Assembly: GCF_011762025.1 (NCBI RefSeq)
Contig: NZ_JAASQR010000001.1
Location: 930,001 to 994,000, forward strand
Length of the DNA: 64,000 bases
From: Sphingobium vermicomposti
GTDB lineage: Bacteria; Pseudomonadota; Alphaproteobacteria; Sphingomonadales; Sphingomonadaceae
Reading direction: 5' to 3'
Below the pieces are notes generated by a model. The model searched no databases, was not told the origin of the DNA, and worked only from the letters and a program-made list of their open reading frames with translations. The position numbers were made by a program, and so were the translations under genes. This document shows, piece by piece, positions 63,061 to 64,000 of the stretch. The first letter of the stretch is position 1; the number at the start of each line of letters is the position of its first letter.

Positions 63061-64000
63061 TCATGGCTTGTAGTCGGGCAATTTGGGCGATCCGACGATC
63101 GATCCCGCGCCCTGCTGATCGAGCTTTTCAGCGACGCCACGGAAGGCGCGCGACATTTCCCGCAGGTCGCGCACCAACTGGTTCACTTCCGGCATGGTCT
63201 GGTTGCTGAACGCGCGCACGCCCGGCTGAGCTTCGGCGATGGTCTTGTCCAGCGTGTCGATGCTGCGTGTGGCCGACTGCACGCTTTTGCGCAGGTCGGC
63301 CAGCAGCGGGCGGCCTTCATCGGTCAGCAGGCTGTCGGTGGTCGCCGCCAGCTGGCCGATCTGTTCGGCGGCGATGCCCGTGCGCTGCACCGCGATTCGG
63401 GCTTCGGCAAGCGTGGCCGCGATTTCGGGGCTGCGGTCGGCCAGGGATGCGGACAGCCGCTCCACATTGGCGAGAATGCCGGCGATGGACTGCTGATTCT
63501 TGTCGTTCAACAGTTCGGTCAGGCGTTCCGTCAGGGTCGAAAGCCGCTCCAGCAACTGCGGCGCGTTATTGAGCAGTTCGCCCAGGGCGCCTGGCTTGGT
63601 AGGGATAACCGGCACGCCATCGGGGCAGGCCGTCAGCAGATTCTGTTCAGGGCAGATGATGGGAGGGGCGCCCTTTACCGCGCCGTCGAGCACGATTTCA
63701 CTGACGCCGGTAAAGCCGACGCCCGCGATGGTCGCGGTCGTGCCCTGCAGCACGGGGGTGCCTTCCTTGACGGAAATGCGGACTTTGACGAAGCTGGGAT
63801 CGCGCTTCCACAGTTCGATCCGTTCAACCTGACCGGACGGGACGCCGGAGTAATTGACGCTCGACCCCTTGGCGAGGCCGTTCACCGACTGTTTGAAGAA
63901 GATGTCATATTCCTTGTTATCGCCCTCGGACAGGCGCGAAAACCAGAAGGCGGCGATCATGATGGCCGCCAGCAGCAGCAGCGTGACCGTGCCCACCAGC
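63061..64000 (-). CDS. MlaD/MCE-family lipid transporter subunit (5' end outside the window)
   Basis: At least 311 residues, cut at the right edge; the sequence before the visible end reads LVGTVTLLLLAAIMIAAFWF, the single N-terminal membrane segment of MlaD proteins. The MCE domain follows (FKQSVNGLAKGSSVNYSGVPSGQVERI, including the GxxVxxxGVxVGxV pattern). A long C-terminal coiled-coil (TLTERLTELLNDKNQQSIAGIL and further heptads) ends in DYKP. These hexameric pores bind phospholipids in the inner membrane and work with an MlaFE-type ABC transporter; those genes are probably just past the window. Confidence 0.9.
   Translation of the reverse strand, partial: LVGTVTLLLLAAIMIAAFWFSRLSEGDNKEYDIFFKQSVNGLAKGSSVNYSGVPSGQVERIELWKRDPSFVKVRISVKEGTPVLQGTTATIAGVGFTGVSEIVLDGAVKGAPPIICPEQNLLTACPDGVPVIPTKPGALGELLNNAPQLLERLSTLTERLTELLNDKNQQSIAGILANVERLSASLADRSPEIAATLAEARIAVQRTGIAAEQIGQLAATTDSLLTDEGRPLLADLRKSVQSATRSIDTLDKTIAEAQPGVRAFSNQTMPEVNQLVRDLREMSRAFRGVAEKLDQQGAGSIVGSPKLPDYKP

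Noticed and set aside
1..64000. CRISPR array, tRNA or rRNA genes, insertion sequences or prophage
   Set aside because: No direct-repeat/spacer arrays, transposase frames, or recognisable tRNA or rRNA sequence were seen on either strand; transposases were looked for around the palindromic repeats in particular.

Overview
The window looks like chromosomal DNA of a sphingomonad alphaproteobacterium (Sphingobium/Sphingomonas type). The evidence is the high GC content, the gene order around hemE, maf, aroE, coaE and dnaQ, a MipZ ATPase, alphaproteobacteria-type small proteins (DUF1491, DUF3576, MmcB), a long FtsK, a large TonB receptor, and a recurrent intergenic repeat with the core CTTCGACAAGCTCAGG. 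No tRNA, rRNA, CRISPR array, insertion sequence or prophage was seen.

The organising feature is the probable chromosomal origin of replication at 23184-23470, between hemE and ppsR. It has three perfect DnaA boxes and one near-perfect box, an AT-rich stretch beside hemE, and three GANTC sites. Gene orientation follows it. To the left most genes read leftwards (mutS, glnD and panC are exceptions), and to the right most read rightwards, so transcription is largely co-directional with the predicted forks. About 32 kb to the right lies the segregation locus mnmE-mnmG-rsmG-parA-parB. It has three parS palindromes, two of them inside the rsmG coding sequence. The partner division-site regulator mipZ lies 3 kb left of the origin, in an operon with a membrane J-domain protein.

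Left arm (1-23183): a flavin reductase fragment, malic enzyme, mutS, glnD, then a leftward series. That series holds an L,D-transpeptidase-fold protein, ribA with a degenerate N-terminal domain, xth, lolA, ftsK, an EamA transporter, ispG, a FadL-family porin, phosphomannomutase, the J-domain protein and mipZ. panC reads rightwards, and a heme pair hemE-hemJ follows. Two paralogous putative small RNAs with an anti-Shine-Dalgarno segment and UUCG-capped terminators lie upstream of lolA and of the FadL gene.

Right arm (23471-39506): a compact run ppsR-maf-aroE-coaE-dnaQ-hpf-ptsN-thioesterase-DUF1491-cell wall hydrolase-mmcB. After it come an ankyrin protein, SCO1, YcgN, a YgjP-type metalloprotease, trhO, pdeM, a TonB-dependent receptor, a yggS homologue and a divergent thiE-like gene. 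A small accessory stretch (39507-41192) holds unrecognised membrane proteins and palindromic repeats.

The rest (41193-64000) carries an exported protein, a DUF3576 lipoprotein, leuS, lptE-holA, msrB, PBP1A, an aspartyl protease, rho, a TerC-family protein, a dienelactone hydrolase, DUF6489, the mnmE-to-parB operon, pepN, and the 3' end of an MlaD/PqiC-type lipid-transport operon cut by the window edge.
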